DNA of 38,566 nt from Archangium violaceum Cb vi76. Its GTDB lineage: Bacteria > Myxococcota > Myxococcia > Myxococcales > Myxococcaceae. A program made the translations under genes and the position numbers. Positions within the stretch are counted from its first letter, which is position 1. Every line of letters begins with the position of its first letter. This document shows, piece by piece, positions 7,389 to 17,200 of this stretch. The notes beneath the pieces were generated by a model. It did not search any database, had not been told where the DNA came from, and saw only the letters and a program-made list of their open reading frames with translations. The DNA lies in the NCBI RefSeq assembly GCF_000733295.1, contig NZ_JPMI01000028.1, forward strand, positions 1-38,566, written 5' to 3'.

Positions 7389-8753
7389 ATGGAAATCCAC
7401 GACAACATTCTTTCCGCGATCGGCCACACGCCCCTGGTGAAGCTCAACCGGCTGGTGGGCCCCAATGACGCGACCGTCCTGGTCAAGTGCGAGTTCATGA
7501 ACCCCGGCGCGTCCATCAAGGACCGCATGGCCCTCTACATCCTCGAGAAGGCCGAGAAGGAGGGGAAGCTCAAGCCCGGCGGCACCATCGTGGAGAACAC
7601 GAGCGGCAACACGGGCATGGGCGTGGCGCTGGCGGCGGCGGTGAAGGGCTACAAGTGCATCTTCACGATGCCGGACAAGATGTCGCTGGAGAAGATCAAC
7701 CGCCTGAAGGCGATGGGCGCGCAGGTGGTGGTGACGCCGACGAACGTGCCGGCCGAGGATCCGCGCAGCTACTACGAGACGGCCAAGCGGCTGCACCGCG
7801 AGACGCCGGGCGCGTTCATGCTCAACCAGTACCACAACCCGGACAACATCGAGGCCCACTACAAGGTGACGGGTCCGGAGATCTACGAGCAGACGGACGG
7901 GAAGATTGATTACTTCGTGTCGGGCCTGGGCACGGGCGGCACGATGAGCGGGGCGGGCAAGTTCCTGAAGGAGAAGATTCCGGGCCTGAAGAACGTGGGC
8001 GTGGACCCGGAGGGCTCGGTGTACGAGGGCTACTTCAAGACGGGCAAGCTGACCGAGCCGCACGTGTACAAGGTCGAGGGCATCGGCGAGGACATGCTGT
8101 GCGGTGCCATGGACTTCAAGGTGGTGGACGACATCCGGCAGGTGGATGACCGTCAGAGCTTCGTGGCGGCGCGGCGGCTGGCGCGCGAGGAGGGCATCTT
8201 CGCGGGCGGCTCGGCGGGCGCGGCGGTGCACGTGGCGGTGCAGCTGGCCAAGGAAGTGGGCAAGGGCAAGACGATCGTCGTCGTCCTGCCGGACACCGGC
8301 ATGAGCTACGTCAGCAAGTTCCACTCGGACGAGTGGATGCGCGACAACGGCTTCCTGGAGGAGAAGGGCGCGGGCACGGTGCGCGAGCTGCTCAACGGCA
8401 AGCGGGCGGTGATCACGGCGCGCAAGGGCCAGCGGGTGGACCAGGTGGTGGAGGCCATGCGCCAGCACGGCATCAGCCAGATGCCGGTGATGAGCGAGGA
8501 CGGCCGGGCGGTGGGGATGATCCACGAGTACGACCTGCTCAACGCGCTGGTGGCGAACAAGGCGAAGTTCGCGGACACGATCGACAGCATCGTGGCGCCG
8601 CTGCAGGGCGTGGTGTCGCCGGAGACGAGCCTCACGCGGCTGCGCGAGGTCTTCAACCAGGACAAGGTGGCGGTGGTGAAGGACGGCGAGACGATCCTCG
8701 CCATCGTGACGAAGATCGATCTGATCGAGTACATGCACCGCACGGGGGCATAG
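7389..8753 (+). CDS. Cystathionine beta-synthase / cysteine synthase with C-terminal CBS domains
   Basis: A 454-residue fold-type II PLP enzyme. The catalytic part (about 1-320) contains NPGASIKDRM with the Schiff-base Lys44, ENTSGNTGMG (phosphate/substrate loop), GLGTGGTMSG (PLP phosphate loop) and FAGGSAGAA. A pair of CBS domains follows from about residue 340 (AVITARKGQRVDQVVEAMRQ... and IVAPLQGVVSPETSLTRL...), as in eukaryote-like cystathionine beta-synthases, where they may sense an adenosyl ligand. The reaction is condensation of serine (or O-acetylserine) with homocysteine or sulfide. Motifs and domain order support a CBS-type enzyme; sequence alone cannot separate CBS from a regulated cysteine synthase. 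It has its own upstream region and no clear operon partner. Confidence 0.92.
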   Translation: MEIHDNILSAIGHTPLVKLNRLVGPNDATVLVKCEFMNPGASIKDRMALYILEKAEKEGKLKPGGTIVENTSGNTGMGVALAAAVKGYKCIFTMPDKMSLEKINRLKAMGAQVVVTPTNVPAEDPRSYYETAKRLHRETPGAFMLNQYHNPDNIEAHYKVTGPEIYEQTDGKIDYFVSGLGTGGTMSGAGKFLKEKIPGLKNVGVDPEGSVYEGYFKTGKLTEPHVYKVEGIGEDMLCGAMDFKVVDDIRQVDDRQSFVAARRLAREEGIFAGGSAGAAVHVAVQLAKEVGKGKTIVVVLPDTGMSYVSKFHSDEWMRDNGFLEEKGAGTVRELLNGKRAVITARKGQRVDQVVEAMRQHGISQMPVMSEDGRAVGMIHEYDLLNALVANKAKFADTIDSIVAPLQGVVSPETSLTRLREVFNQDKVAVVKDGETILAIVTKIDLIEYMHRTGA

Positions 8754-8792
8754 CGCCTCCCCGGGGCATGGTGCGCTCAGTAGGATGCGGCC

Positions 8793-9509
8793 ATGCCCCT
8801 CCTCGTCCTCCTCCTCCTCGTGGCCGCGCCCACCGCGCGCGCCGGGGAGCTCGCGCTCCTGAGTGATCTGAACGCCGCCCTCGCCGTCACCCGCCTGGAT
8901 GACGCCGCGGGCCTCGGGCTCGAACCCGGCCCACGGCTCGGCGGGCGGCTGCGCTATGACTGCGTCGCCTTCCAGGGCTTTCCCCTGGCCTTCTCCAGCG
9001 ACCTCGCCCTGTACGGCCCCACCGACCTGTGGGAGCACAGCCTCGGGCTCGGACTCGGGTATTGGCTGGGCCCCGTGGGATTCGGCCTGCTGGGCGGCGC
9101 CGGCCTCCAGGGCGGAGGACGCAAGCCCCTCGCCTCCCCGGCCTTCTTCACCCTGAACCTCCAGGCCACCGCCGCCATGAACCTGGGCGACATGCTGCGC
9201 CTGCGCGTCTGGGCCCGCCCCATCTGGCTCGCCACCGTCCTCCAGGGCAGAGAGGGCAGCCGCCCCGCTGAACACTTCGCCAACTTCCAGCCCCTCCTCA
9301 CCCTCGCCGGCCACTCCAGTGACGAGCTCGCCCTCGGCATGGCGCTCGCCCTCACCCTGCCCCGCCACGGCCCCGCCAACCACCTCTACAACGGCAGCGC
9401 CACCTTCTGGGTGGGCGCCGAGTCCCGCTCCATGCTGCGCAACCGGATGGTGAGCGTCTTCATCGGCTATGGCGCGGCCACGGGGGCCTACAACGGCTCT
9501 CCCTTGTGA
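8793..9509 (+). CDS. Secreted, probably outer-membrane barrel-like protein of unknown function
   Basis: A 238-residue protein with a clear signal peptide (MPLLVLLLLVAAPTARA, cleavage probably after ARA). The mature part alternates polar and hydrophobic residues, is rich in Gly, Leu and aromatics, and ends in short amphipathic strands (ATFWVGAE, VSVFIGYG), which suggests a small outer-membrane beta-barrel; this is inferred from composition. AGGA lies about 8 bases upstream of the ATG. Its TGA overlaps an in-frame GTG for the following kinase gene, though the kinase probably starts later. I do not recognise the family. Confidence 0.7.
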   Translation: MPLLVLLLLVAAPTARAGELALLSDLNAALAVTRLDDAAGLGLEPGPRLGGRLRYDCVAFQGFPLAFSSDLALYGPTDLWEHSLGLGLGYWLGPVGFGLLGGAGLQGGGRKPLASPAFFTLNLQATAAMNLGDMLRLRVWARPIWLATVLQGREGSRPAEHFANFQPLLTLAGHSSDELALGMALALTLPRHGPANHLYNGSATFWVGAESRSMLRNRMVSVFIGYGAATGAYNGSPL

Positions 9510-9661
9510 GCGGGAATCGATTTCTCAAAAAACAGGACTCCCCCTTCGTTCCGGGCAGCAAGAGGCCGCACGCCCCAGATGAGGGGTCCCAATCTTGTGG
9601 GACAGGTGTAGCACCGTTACGCTTCCAGGCTTTCCAAGCTCATCAGATCTTGAGGCCAGCG

Positions 9662-10888
9662 GTGGACAGGCTCGACGCGTCAGCACCAACACCCGGAGAA
9701 GAGTCGTACTTCGGGAAGTACCGCCTTCTCCAGCAACTCGCGCTGGGAGGAATGGCGCACATCTTCCTGGCCTCCATCGATGGTCCGGACGGCTTCTCCA
9801 AGACGTGCGTCATCAAGCGCATCCTGCCGGAGTACGCGAGCCTGGAGGCCTTCAGCCGGATGTTCGCCGACGAGGCGAAGGTCGCGGCGCTGCTGACCCA
9901 TCCGAACATCGTGCAGGTCTTCGACTTCGGGAAGATCGACGGGCAGTACTACCTCGCCATGGAGTGGATTCAGGGCGCGGCACTGGACCGGGTGCTGCGC
10001 CGTGCGTGGAAGGAGGCGTTCCCGCTCGGCCCGCGCGTGGCCGTGGACGTGGGCATCGCGGTGGCCAGCGCGCTCGCCTATGCGCACACCAAGACGCTGC
10101 CGGATGGCACGCCGCTGAACCTGGTGCACCGCGACATCACCCCGGGCAACGTGCTGGTGTCGCGCGACGGCATCATCAAGCTGGCGGACTTCGGCATCGT
10201 CAAGAGCACCGTCAACCTCGAGCGCACCGTCGCCGGCGTGGTGAAGGGCAAGTACGCGTACATGTCCCCGGAGCAGATCTCCAACAAGGACGTGGATCAT
10301 CGCTCGGATCTCTTCTCGCTCGGCATCGTGCTGTACGAGGCCGCCACGGGGCGCCGCCTGTACAAGCGAGACAGCATCGAGGCGACCATCATGGCCGCCT
10401 CGCGGGCGGAGATCCCTCCACCGTCCGAGGTAAGCCCGGGCTTCCCGCCCACCCTGGAGCGCATCATCCTCCGGTTGCTCGCGAAGGAGCCCGAGGCGCG
10501 CTACCAGAGCGCGCGCGAGGTGTACGAGGAACTGGAGCGCTTCCGCGCGGCGCAGAACTGGACGTCGAGCGGCAGTGAGATCGCCGCGCTGATGACGACG
10601 TTGTTCCCGCCCGACAAGACCGGCCGCCACTCGACGGCCGTCCCCGTGGTGGGCTCCCTGCCCGGAAACATGGGCTCGAGCACCACGGGCCGGAGCCCGA
10701 GCACGACTCCGGACTCCAAGCCCAAGGCGCCTCCGCGGCGCGAGGAGGCGCGGCCCCCAGCCCCGGTGGAAGACGAGATCTCCATCTCGGTGACCCCGGA
10801 GGGGGGGAATGCGTTCCCCTGGGGCATCGCCGTAGCGGCGGCCATCGCGACCGTGGGCAGCGCCCTGTTCTGGACCTTCGTCGCCTGA
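9662..10888 (+). CDS. Membrane-anchored Ser/Thr protein kinase (PknB type)
   Basis: The kinase frame opens at a GTG overlapping the previous stop (9506), but I prefer the GTG at 9662: GAGG lies just upstream, and 9510-9660 is less GC-rich with poor protein-like sequence. From there the product is 408 residues. Kinase motifs are complete: Gly-rich loop LALGGMAHIF (about 28-37), VIKRI with the ATP-binding Lys, catalytic HRDITPGN (about 155), DFG (about 175), YMSPEQ and the terminal Arg-helix. A Ser/Thr/Pro linker then leads to one C-terminal transmembrane segment (GIAVAAAIATVGSALFW), leaving almost no periplasmic domain. HRDITPGN with Thr-Pro is a variant common in myxobacterial kinases. It begins a same-strand trio with a PEGA protein and a TonB-dependent receptor. 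Confidence 0.9.
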   Translation: MDRLDASAPTPGEESYFGKYRLLQQLALGGMAHIFLASIDGPDGFSKTCVIKRILPEYASLEAFSRMFADEAKVAALLTHPNIVQVFDFGKIDGQYYLAMEWIQGAALDRVLRRAWKEAFPLGPRVAVDVGIAVASALAYAHTKTLPDGTPLNLVHRDITPGNVLVSRDGIIKLADFGIVKSTVNLERTVAGVVKGKYAYMSPEQISNKDVDHRSDLFSLGIVLYEAATGRRLYKRDSIEATIMAASRAEIPPPSEVSPGFPPTLERIILRLLAKEPEARYQSAREVYEELERFRAAQNWTSSGSEIAALMTTLFPPDKTGRHSTAVPVVGSLPGNMGSSTTGRSPSTTPDSKPKAPPRREEARPPAPVEDEISISVTPEGGNAFPWGIAVAAAIATVGSALFWTFVA

Positions 10889-10961
10889 GAGGCACCGGCC
10901 GCGGCCCCGCGCGATGCGAGGAGCCCCGGCGCGGTTGCCTCCCGGAGCGAGAGAGACGTCG

Positions 10962-12092
10962 ATGAAACAAAAGACCTGGATCGTCATCATCCTGCTGGGC
11001 ACCCTCGCCATCAACGCCGTGGCGTACGTGGTGGTGCGGAACCGGCGCGCACCGGTGTCCGTGGAAGCCCCGGCCCCTGTCGCCAGCCCCACCCCCGCGG
11101 CCCCCTCCCCCACCGAGCCTCGGCCCACCGCGGCGCCGGATCCCTCCGCACAGGAAGAAGCCAACGCGGGCCTCGCGCGCGCCCGGCGAGCCGCGGGCCT
11201 CGCCGCTCTGGAAGACCGCGACTACAACAAGGCCGTGGCCGAGTTCACCGAGGCGCTCAGCCTGCGCAAGGACAAGGGCGACCTCGTGGAGCTGCTGCGC
11301 ATCGCCTCGGATCTCCAGGGCCGCGAACAGAGCCGCGAGCAGGCCCGGGCCCAGGCCGAAGCGGCGAAGCCCGAGCCCGAGCCCGTGCCCGTGGCCAGGC
11401 CGGTGTCGAAGGCGAAGCCCGTCCGGGTGGCCCTGCGCACCAAACCCACCGCCAAGGAGGAGCCCCCGCCGGTGCCCGAGGCGGCCCGCAGTGGGTTGCT
11501 GCTCGTGACCTCCACGCCCCCGGGCATGGTGGTGATGGTGGATGGGAAGGCGGTGGACCTCACGCCCGCGCGTCTGCCCCTGCGCGCTGGCTCCCACCGC
11601 GTGGCACTCGCGCAGGGAGAGCGCCGGCTGTTCGAGGACACCGTGGAGATCGAAGCGGACGAGGTCCGCTCCATCAACCGGGACCTGACGGCGGAGCTCG
11701 CGCCACGAACCAGCACGCCGCCTCCCCCTTCCGCCCGGACGCAACCCGAGCCCACGGCCGTGGCCGCGCCCACCCCGGTGGTCCCTGCCTCCGCCACCTC
11801 GCCGGGCTCCACCGTCACCGCCTCCGCGACACTCGAGCCCCGTCCCCCATCGGAGGCCTCCGCCACCACGGCGCGCCCCGCGGCCGGGGGCAAGGGGAAC
11901 CTGGACATCACCTCGCCCGCCCTCTACGGCGAGGTGTGGATCAACAACCGGCCCTACGGCTTCCCGCCCGTCACGGCGAAGGACCTCCCGGCCGGACAGG
12001 CCCGGGTGGAGATCCGCGTCAATGGCGCGGTGAAACGGCGGATGACCGTCGAGGTCGAACCGGGCCGCAGCACCAGCGTCCGCGTCCGCTGA
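10962..12092 (+). CDS. Membrane-anchored protein with TPR-like helix pair and two PEGA domains
   Basis: A 376-residue protein starting MKQKTWIVIILL; an in-frame start at 10914 gives an unlikely Arg/Pro extension. An N-terminal transmembrane anchor (residues 4-23) precedes a Pro/Ala linker, a helical TPR-like segment (AALEDRDYNKAVAEFTEAL), another charged linker, and two PEGA-like beta domains at about 177-240 (TSTPPGMVVMVDGKAV) and 312-376 (ITSPALYGEVWINNRPYG). PEGA domains are extracytoplasmic surface or wall-associated modules. The gene lies 73 bp after the kinase and 78 bp before the receptor gene, so the three may be one transcript. It could link envelope and kinase, but no direct evidence shows that. 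Confidence 0.82.
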   Translation: MKQKTWIVIILLGTLAINAVAYVVVRNRRAPVSVEAPAPVASPTPAAPSPTEPRPTAAPDPSAQEEANAGLARARRAAGLAALEDRDYNKAVAEFTEALSLRKDKGDLVELLRIASDLQGREQSREQARAQAEAAKPEPEPVPVARPVSKAKPVRVALRTKPTAKEEPPPVPEAARSGLLLVTSTPPGMVVMVDGKAVDLTPARLPLRAGSHRVALAQGERRLFEDTVEIEADEVRSINRDLTAELAPRTSTPPPPSARTQPEPTAVAAPTPVVPASATSPGSTVTASATLEPRPPSEASATTARPAAGGKGNLDITSPALYGEVWINNRPYGFPPVTAKDLPAGQARVEIRVNGAVKRRMTVEVEPGRSTSVRVR

Positions 12093-12170
12093 GCCAAGAC
12101 CGTCACACTCCCTGCCCGCGCCGTGGCCCCTCCCGGGAGGCCCGAGCACATCCCATGTCGTGAGGTTCGT

Positions 12171-14216
12171 ATGCGTAGCACCCGTCACCACCGCAGATTG
12201 CCTGGCCGTGGATTGCCCTTGTCGCTCCTCCTGCTGTGCGCCGGACCCACGTTCGGACAGGAGGCACCTCCGGCCGAAGCCGGGACGACCACGGAGGAAG
12301 TGCCCCTCGGCGACGAAGCCGAGGTGCACAGCCAGGTCGCCTCGTTCGCCACCACCCGGCTGCACGACACGCCCGCGGTCGTCACCGCCGTATCGGCCGA
12401 GGACATTCGCGCCTCGGGCGCGCGGGACCTGATGGACGTGCTGCTGATGGTGCCGGGCTTCTTCTTCGGCGCGGACGTGCAGGGCGCCGTCGGGCCCGGC
12501 TTCCGCGGGCTGTGGGGCCAGGAAGGCAAGGTGCTCCTGCTCATCGACGGCAAGGAGATGAACGACCTGCTCTACTCGACCTTCCAGCTCGGCAACGAGT
12601 TCCCCATCGAGCTCGTCGAGCGCATCGAGGTGGTGCGCGGGCCGGGCTCGGTCATCTACGGCGGCAACGCGGAGCTGGCCGTCATCAACGTCGTCACGCG
12701 GGGCATCCAGGGCAGCACGGATCTGATGGTGGCGGGCACGTATGGCGAGTACGCGAGCGTGAACGGGCGGCGGAGCCTGACCATGTCCGGGCGCAAGGTC
12801 TTCGAGAGCGCGCCGGGGCTGAGCATGTTCGCCTCCGCGTCGGTGGGCCAGGGCCAGCGCAGCGACGCCATCTTCGAGGACTTCTTCGGCAACTCGGTGG
12901 GCATGGGGGGCAAGACGAACCTCAACCCCATCACGGCGCAGGCGGGCGTGGGCTACCGAGACTTGCAGCTCAGCATGCTGTACCAGCGCTACGCCACCAC
13001 GGCCGTCGTCGCCTTCGACGAGGTGCTGGCGGAGCCGGCCACCACCGACTTCGAGTCGTTCCACGCCGAGCTCACCAACCGCTTCCGTCCGAGCGAGCAG
13101 CTGGAGATCATCCCCCGCCTCAACCTCACCCTCCAGGAGCCGTACCGCGACGCGGATCAGGACTCGCCCTTCTTCTACGACAAGCAGGTGCGGCGGCTGC
13201 GGGGCCGCCTGGTCGCGCGGTGGGCCCCGTTGGAGCTCCTCCAGCTCACCGGAGGCGCGGACGTGGCGTTCGACCATGGCCTGCTGAAGGGCCCCGCCGG
13301 CGTGGGCCTTCAGACCGCTTTCGGGGAGGAGGGGCTGGAGCAGGTCTCCTACCAGAACATCGCGGGCTTCATCGAGGCGTTCTCGGACAACCCCATCGTG
13401 ACGGTGGTGGCCGGCGCGCGCTACGACCGGCACAGCGCCTTCGGGGACTCCTTCGTGCCGCGGCTCGTGCTGCTGCGCTCGTTCGGGCCGTTCAGCGGCA
13501 AGGCGCTCTTCAGCCGCGCGTTCCGCGCTCCCGGCGTGGAGAACATCAGCCTCGGCGACAACATCCGGCCGGAGCGCACCACCGTCTTCGAGCTGGAGGG
13601 AAGCCTGCGGCTGGGCGAGGGCCACACGGTGAGCGTGAACGCCTTCGACGTGGGCATCCAGGACCCCATCATCTACTCCTACGACGCCGAGACGAACACC
13701 GAGGCCTACCGGAACCTGGGGCGGCTGGGCAGCCGCGGCATCGAGCTGGACTACCACCTGCGTGGGAGCTGGGGCCGTGTGTCACTCGGCTACTCGTTCT
13801 ACACGCCGTCCGGCACCAATGACGTGGAGGACTACCTGGTGCCCGGACGCTCGGACTCCTTCACGGGCCTGCCCACGCACAAGGCCACGCTCACGGGCAA
13901 CGTGAGGCCGCTGCCGTGGCTCTCCATCAACCCCACGGCCGTCTTCGTGGGCGAGCGCTACGCGGTCAGCGCACCGGATGACGCGGGCACCTCCACGGTG
14001 CGGACGCTGCCGGCCCAGGTACTCGTCAACCTCTTCGTGCACGCCGAGAACGTGGGCACCAAGGGGCTGAACATCGGCGCGGGCGTCTACAACCTGCTGG
14101 GGACGGACTTCCGGATCGCGCAGCCGTACAACGGCGGCCAGGCCCCGATGCCCGTGTTCAGCCGCGAGTTCCTCGTGCGCCTCACCTACCTCCTGGACCC
14201 CGCCCTGGACGAGTAG
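12171..14216 (+). CDS. TonB-dependent outer-membrane receptor
   Basis: A 681-residue protein with a signal peptide (…LLLCAGPTFGQ). ATG 12171 has GAGG 5 bases upstream. A plug domain follows: VVTAVSAEDIRASGARDLMDVL, VLLLIDGKEMND, ERIEVVRGPGSVIYGGNAELAVINVVTRG. The rest is a 22-strand-type barrel, ending in a Leu/Thr/Tyr strand close to the C-terminus. No TolC-like or CirA substrate motif identifies the ligand; siderophore, vitamin or sugar uptake are all possible. The position after a kinase and a PEGA protein suggests a role in sensing or regulated uptake, but no ExbB/ExbD/TonB genes are in the window. Confidence 0.92.
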   Translation: MRSTRHHRRLPGRGLPLSLLLLCAGPTFGQEAPPAEAGTTTEEVPLGDEAEVHSQVASFATTRLHDTPAVVTAVSAEDIRASGARDLMDVLLMVPGFFFGADVQGAVGPGFRGLWGQEGKVLLLIDGKEMNDLLYSTFQLGNEFPIELVERIEVVRGPGSVIYGGNAELAVINVVTRGIQGSTDLMVAGTYGEYASVNGRRSLTMSGRKVFESAPGLSMFASASVGQGQRSDAIFEDFFGNSVGMGGKTNLNPITAQAGVGYRDLQLSMLYQRYATTAVVAFDEVLAEPATTDFESFHAELTNRFRPSEQLEIIPRLNLTLQEPYRDADQDSPFFYDKQVRRLRGRLVARWAPLELLQLTGGADVAFDHGLLKGPAGVGLQTAFGEEGLEQVSYQNIAGFIEAFSDNPIVTVVAGARYDRHSAFGDSFVPRLVLLRSFGPFSGKALFSRAFRAPGVENISLGDNIRPERTTVFELEGSLRLGEGHTVSVNAFDVGIQDPIIYSYDAETNTEAYRNLGRLGSRGIELDYHLRGSWGRVSLGYSFYTPSGTNDVEDYLVPGRSDSFTGLPTHKATLTGNVRPLPWLSINPTAVFVGERYAVSAPDDAGTSTVRTLPAQVLVNLFVHAENVGTKGLNIGAGVYNLLGTDFRIAQPYNGGQAPMPVFSREFLVRLTYLLDPALDE

Positions 14217-14225
14217 TCCCCTCCC

Positions 14226-14260
14226 CGCCCGCCATGTGACGCTCGAGCCCATGGCGGGCG
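14226..14260. terminator. Bidirectional hairpin between convergent genes
   Basis: CGCCCGCCATG at 14226-14236 and CATGGCGGGCG at 14250-14260 are perfect 11-bp inverted arms around a 13-base loop. It lies between the converging receptor gene and the choice-of-anchor gene, which suits a shared terminator, although no T-run follows on either strand. Confidence 0.65.
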
Positions 14261-14282
14261 TGAAGGCGGCTCCCAGGAGCCC

Positions 14283-17200
14283 CTATGGGCAGATGTCCCG
14301 ATCCGCCAACGCGTTGATGTGTCCCTCCGCGTTGCCCGTCATCGACAGGGCGTAGATGCCGCCATCGAAGCTTCCATCGTTGAAGGTGACGTGCGCGTAG
14401 GGTGCCAACACCGTGCCCCAGAATCCGTAGGCATTCGCATGGATCTCCGTGGCATCGACGAAGTTGAACAGCACCCCGTGCTGGTCGATTCCCCCGCTGA
14501 ACATGTGCCCGAAAGCGCTGAAGGTGGCCGAGTCGCCCGTGATGTTGATCACCGCCAGTGAGCCAGCGGGCGCGCTGATGGACAACAGCACGGCTCCGGT
14601 GAAGGCGCTCGCATCCACTTCAAAGACATTCACCCCGGGATCCGTGCCCAGCAGCATGACGCCTCCCCAGGACTCGAGGGTCGTCAGCCCATTGCCCGGC
14701 AACCCGGCCAATCGGGAAGACAACGCGCGCAGCTCGGTGCCCCGGGCCGCGAAGTCCACGGGCGAGCCCTGTGACACACCGCCTCGGGGGTACACCACCG
14801 ACGCATCCGCGTTGTAACCATTCCCATACCACGCATCTCCCCAGACTCCGCCGCTCGAGAGATGAAGGGTATTGCCCGCCACCAGCGTGTTGGCGATGTC
14901 ATGGTTCGCCAGGGCGGTGCCCACCGAGAAGTCCGTCATGGTGACGTTTCCGCCTGCCGCCAGACGGCCCTGCACATCCTGGCCGCCGCTGTAGTCCCCC
15001 AGCAGGAAGAGGTTGTAGTCGCTCAAGCGCACCTCGATGCACTCGGAGGGCTCGGGCGGGCACTCGGGCACGGTATCGCTGGCCGAGGCCACCCCTTGCA
15101 CCTGGGACGAGCTGGCATACACCGTGAGGGCCGCCCCCGCGTGTGCCTGGGGCACGGTGAAGGAGAAGTCCTTGGGGCAGCCGGCAGTGCACAACTCGAA
15201 GAGCTGTCCATCCAGCGTGTACCAGATGTGGTCCACCGGGGCCGAGCCGCTGTCCACCGTCCCCGTGATGCTCGCGGCGTTGCCAGACTCACAGGCCGCC
15301 TGGACGCTGATGGAGACAGCCAATCCGGGCAGGGGCTCCAAGCGCTGCCCACACCCCACCGTCAGGTCAACGCCCGGAAAGCTTCCACTGCTGGGAGTTC
15401 CATCCGCGTTGACGAAGGTCGCTCCCGCCACGACATGCCACGAGCCCTGGGGCAGCGCGAAAGAGACACGCCCCTCCGCGGCTCGTCCCGCAAGGAATAC
15501 AGACAGCGGTTGGGCGGCCCCCACCGCGGGCGTGCCGTAGGCATAGCCCTCGCCGGTGTAATGAGCCGTGTTCCCCTCGAAGTCCGTGCCATCGAAGCGG
15601 CCCGCCACGTGTGCGACGGGGTTCACGAATGCTCCATTGCTGGCGCGGTACTGGAGCTGTATCTCATTGAAGCAGTAATGGTGGTCTCGCGTATGGCTCG
15701 CCCCGGGCTGCACCTCCACCGATGGAGCCGAAGGGGAGAGCCTCAGATAGGCGAACCGGTAGGTCGCCGGGGGCGCCATGTCCGGATGAGCGTAATGGTA
15801 GTGATAGTTGGAATCGTAATAGATGTCGGTGAGCACCCCGTTGATGAGGGTCCGCGGCTCGGAGGCGAACCTCAACTCCAGATTTGGACTCGGCCAGGTC
15901 TCTGGCTGGTCATAAAGAGCCACCACGGGCAGGGAATAGGTGCTGGCGAGTGACCCCTGGGCCGCCTGGAACCGGTCCGAGAAGGAAGTCCTCGAAAGGC
16001 CCCCGTTCACGGCGGTGTGGACATTCGTCCCGCCGGCGGGCCCGCGAGCGGTTCCCCCAGGCCAGCTCGGTACGGGGAACTGGGTATGGAAGGAGAGACT
16101 GGACAGGCTGCTGTGCGCGGTGGGGTGACTCTCGACGTACGGGTCGTACAACAGGACGCTGCCCTCGAAGCGCCCGGGGTGGGAGACGAACGGGTAGTGC
16201 TCACCGTCGGGAAAGGATTGCTTCGCGTCCACGGTCTGCCCGGCGATGGCCGTTGTCCGGCTCCATCGCTGTGTGCCCTCCCATTGGGTCACGAACTGCA
16301 CCTGCTGGTCACCCATGTCGAGCAGGCCATCACCCCGGGGCACATAGTCTCCTGGCGCGAGATTGGGGAGGCGCAACCACGTGGAGGGCTGGTCCACCGG
16401 CGCGGTACCACTGGCATAGGTGACACGCCGGTTGCTCTGAGGACCATCCCAGGCCCAGAAGAGGGACCGCGGGATCAGCGTGTGCCCGAAAACCTGAACG
16501 GGGGTCTCGATGGCGCCCAGGAGCCCGGAGCCGCCCGTGGGAATCGGAATGCAGACGTCCTGGATCTCGTCCGGGCCCGCGTGGAACTCGACGGTGCTGC
16601 GGAAGGTGAGGGTATCCCACTCCTCACGGGTGCCGAGCGTCGTGTCGATGGTGGCCGTGAGGCTCGTCCCTCCGGGCATCAGGTAGTAGCCCAGGGAGTA
16701 ACCCGGCAGGTTGTACCCGTAGTTCAGAACGGTAAAGCCGCGGTCCGTCCGCACATAGGCACTCTTGATGGGGACAGGGGTGGCACAGGTCGAGTCGGTG
16801 CCAAAGCGGATGCGCACCACGCCCACCGTCTCCGTGATGTCCAGGCTGACACCGTCGGGTTGAACCGCGACGGGTGCCAGGGTCGCTGTCCGTGGCGAGA
16901 ACCAGTACCGGCCATCGCCTCGTCCAGGGGAGCCGCTTCGACCCCCCCGGTTGACCACCGCCGTGGCGCTCACGGAGTAGGTGACGCTGCCCACGCCACC
17001 ACTGGCCTCGGCGAAGAGCTGATAGGGCGCGCTCAGGCTGCTGCCGGACACGGGATTGGTGCTGGCGGAATACCCCAATGGGCTGTTGGCGGAGACCGAA
17101 ATGGAGTCCATTCCCTCGGTCTGAAGAATGGCGAGGACCTCGGGGTTGACGTTGTCGAAACGAACCACCCCCTCGAGGACATTGGGGGAGAGTTCCACGG

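Noticed and set aside
7086-9383. Long open minus-strand frame extending upstream of amgK across the CBS gene (whole frame 6048-9383)
   Set aside because: It is antisense to a well-supported PLP enzyme, is His/Leu/Arg-rich with no domain signs, and results from GC-rich third positions.
9506-9661. N-terminal extension of the kinase from the GTG overlapping the previous stop
   Set aside because: The extra 52 residues look non-conserved, the DNA is less GC-rich, and GTG 9662 has a nearby GAGG; still not excluded.
10464-13757. About 1,100-residue minus-strand open frame over the kinase, PEGA and receptor genes
   Set aside because: Antisense shadow of three good genes; low-complexity composition and no ribosome site.
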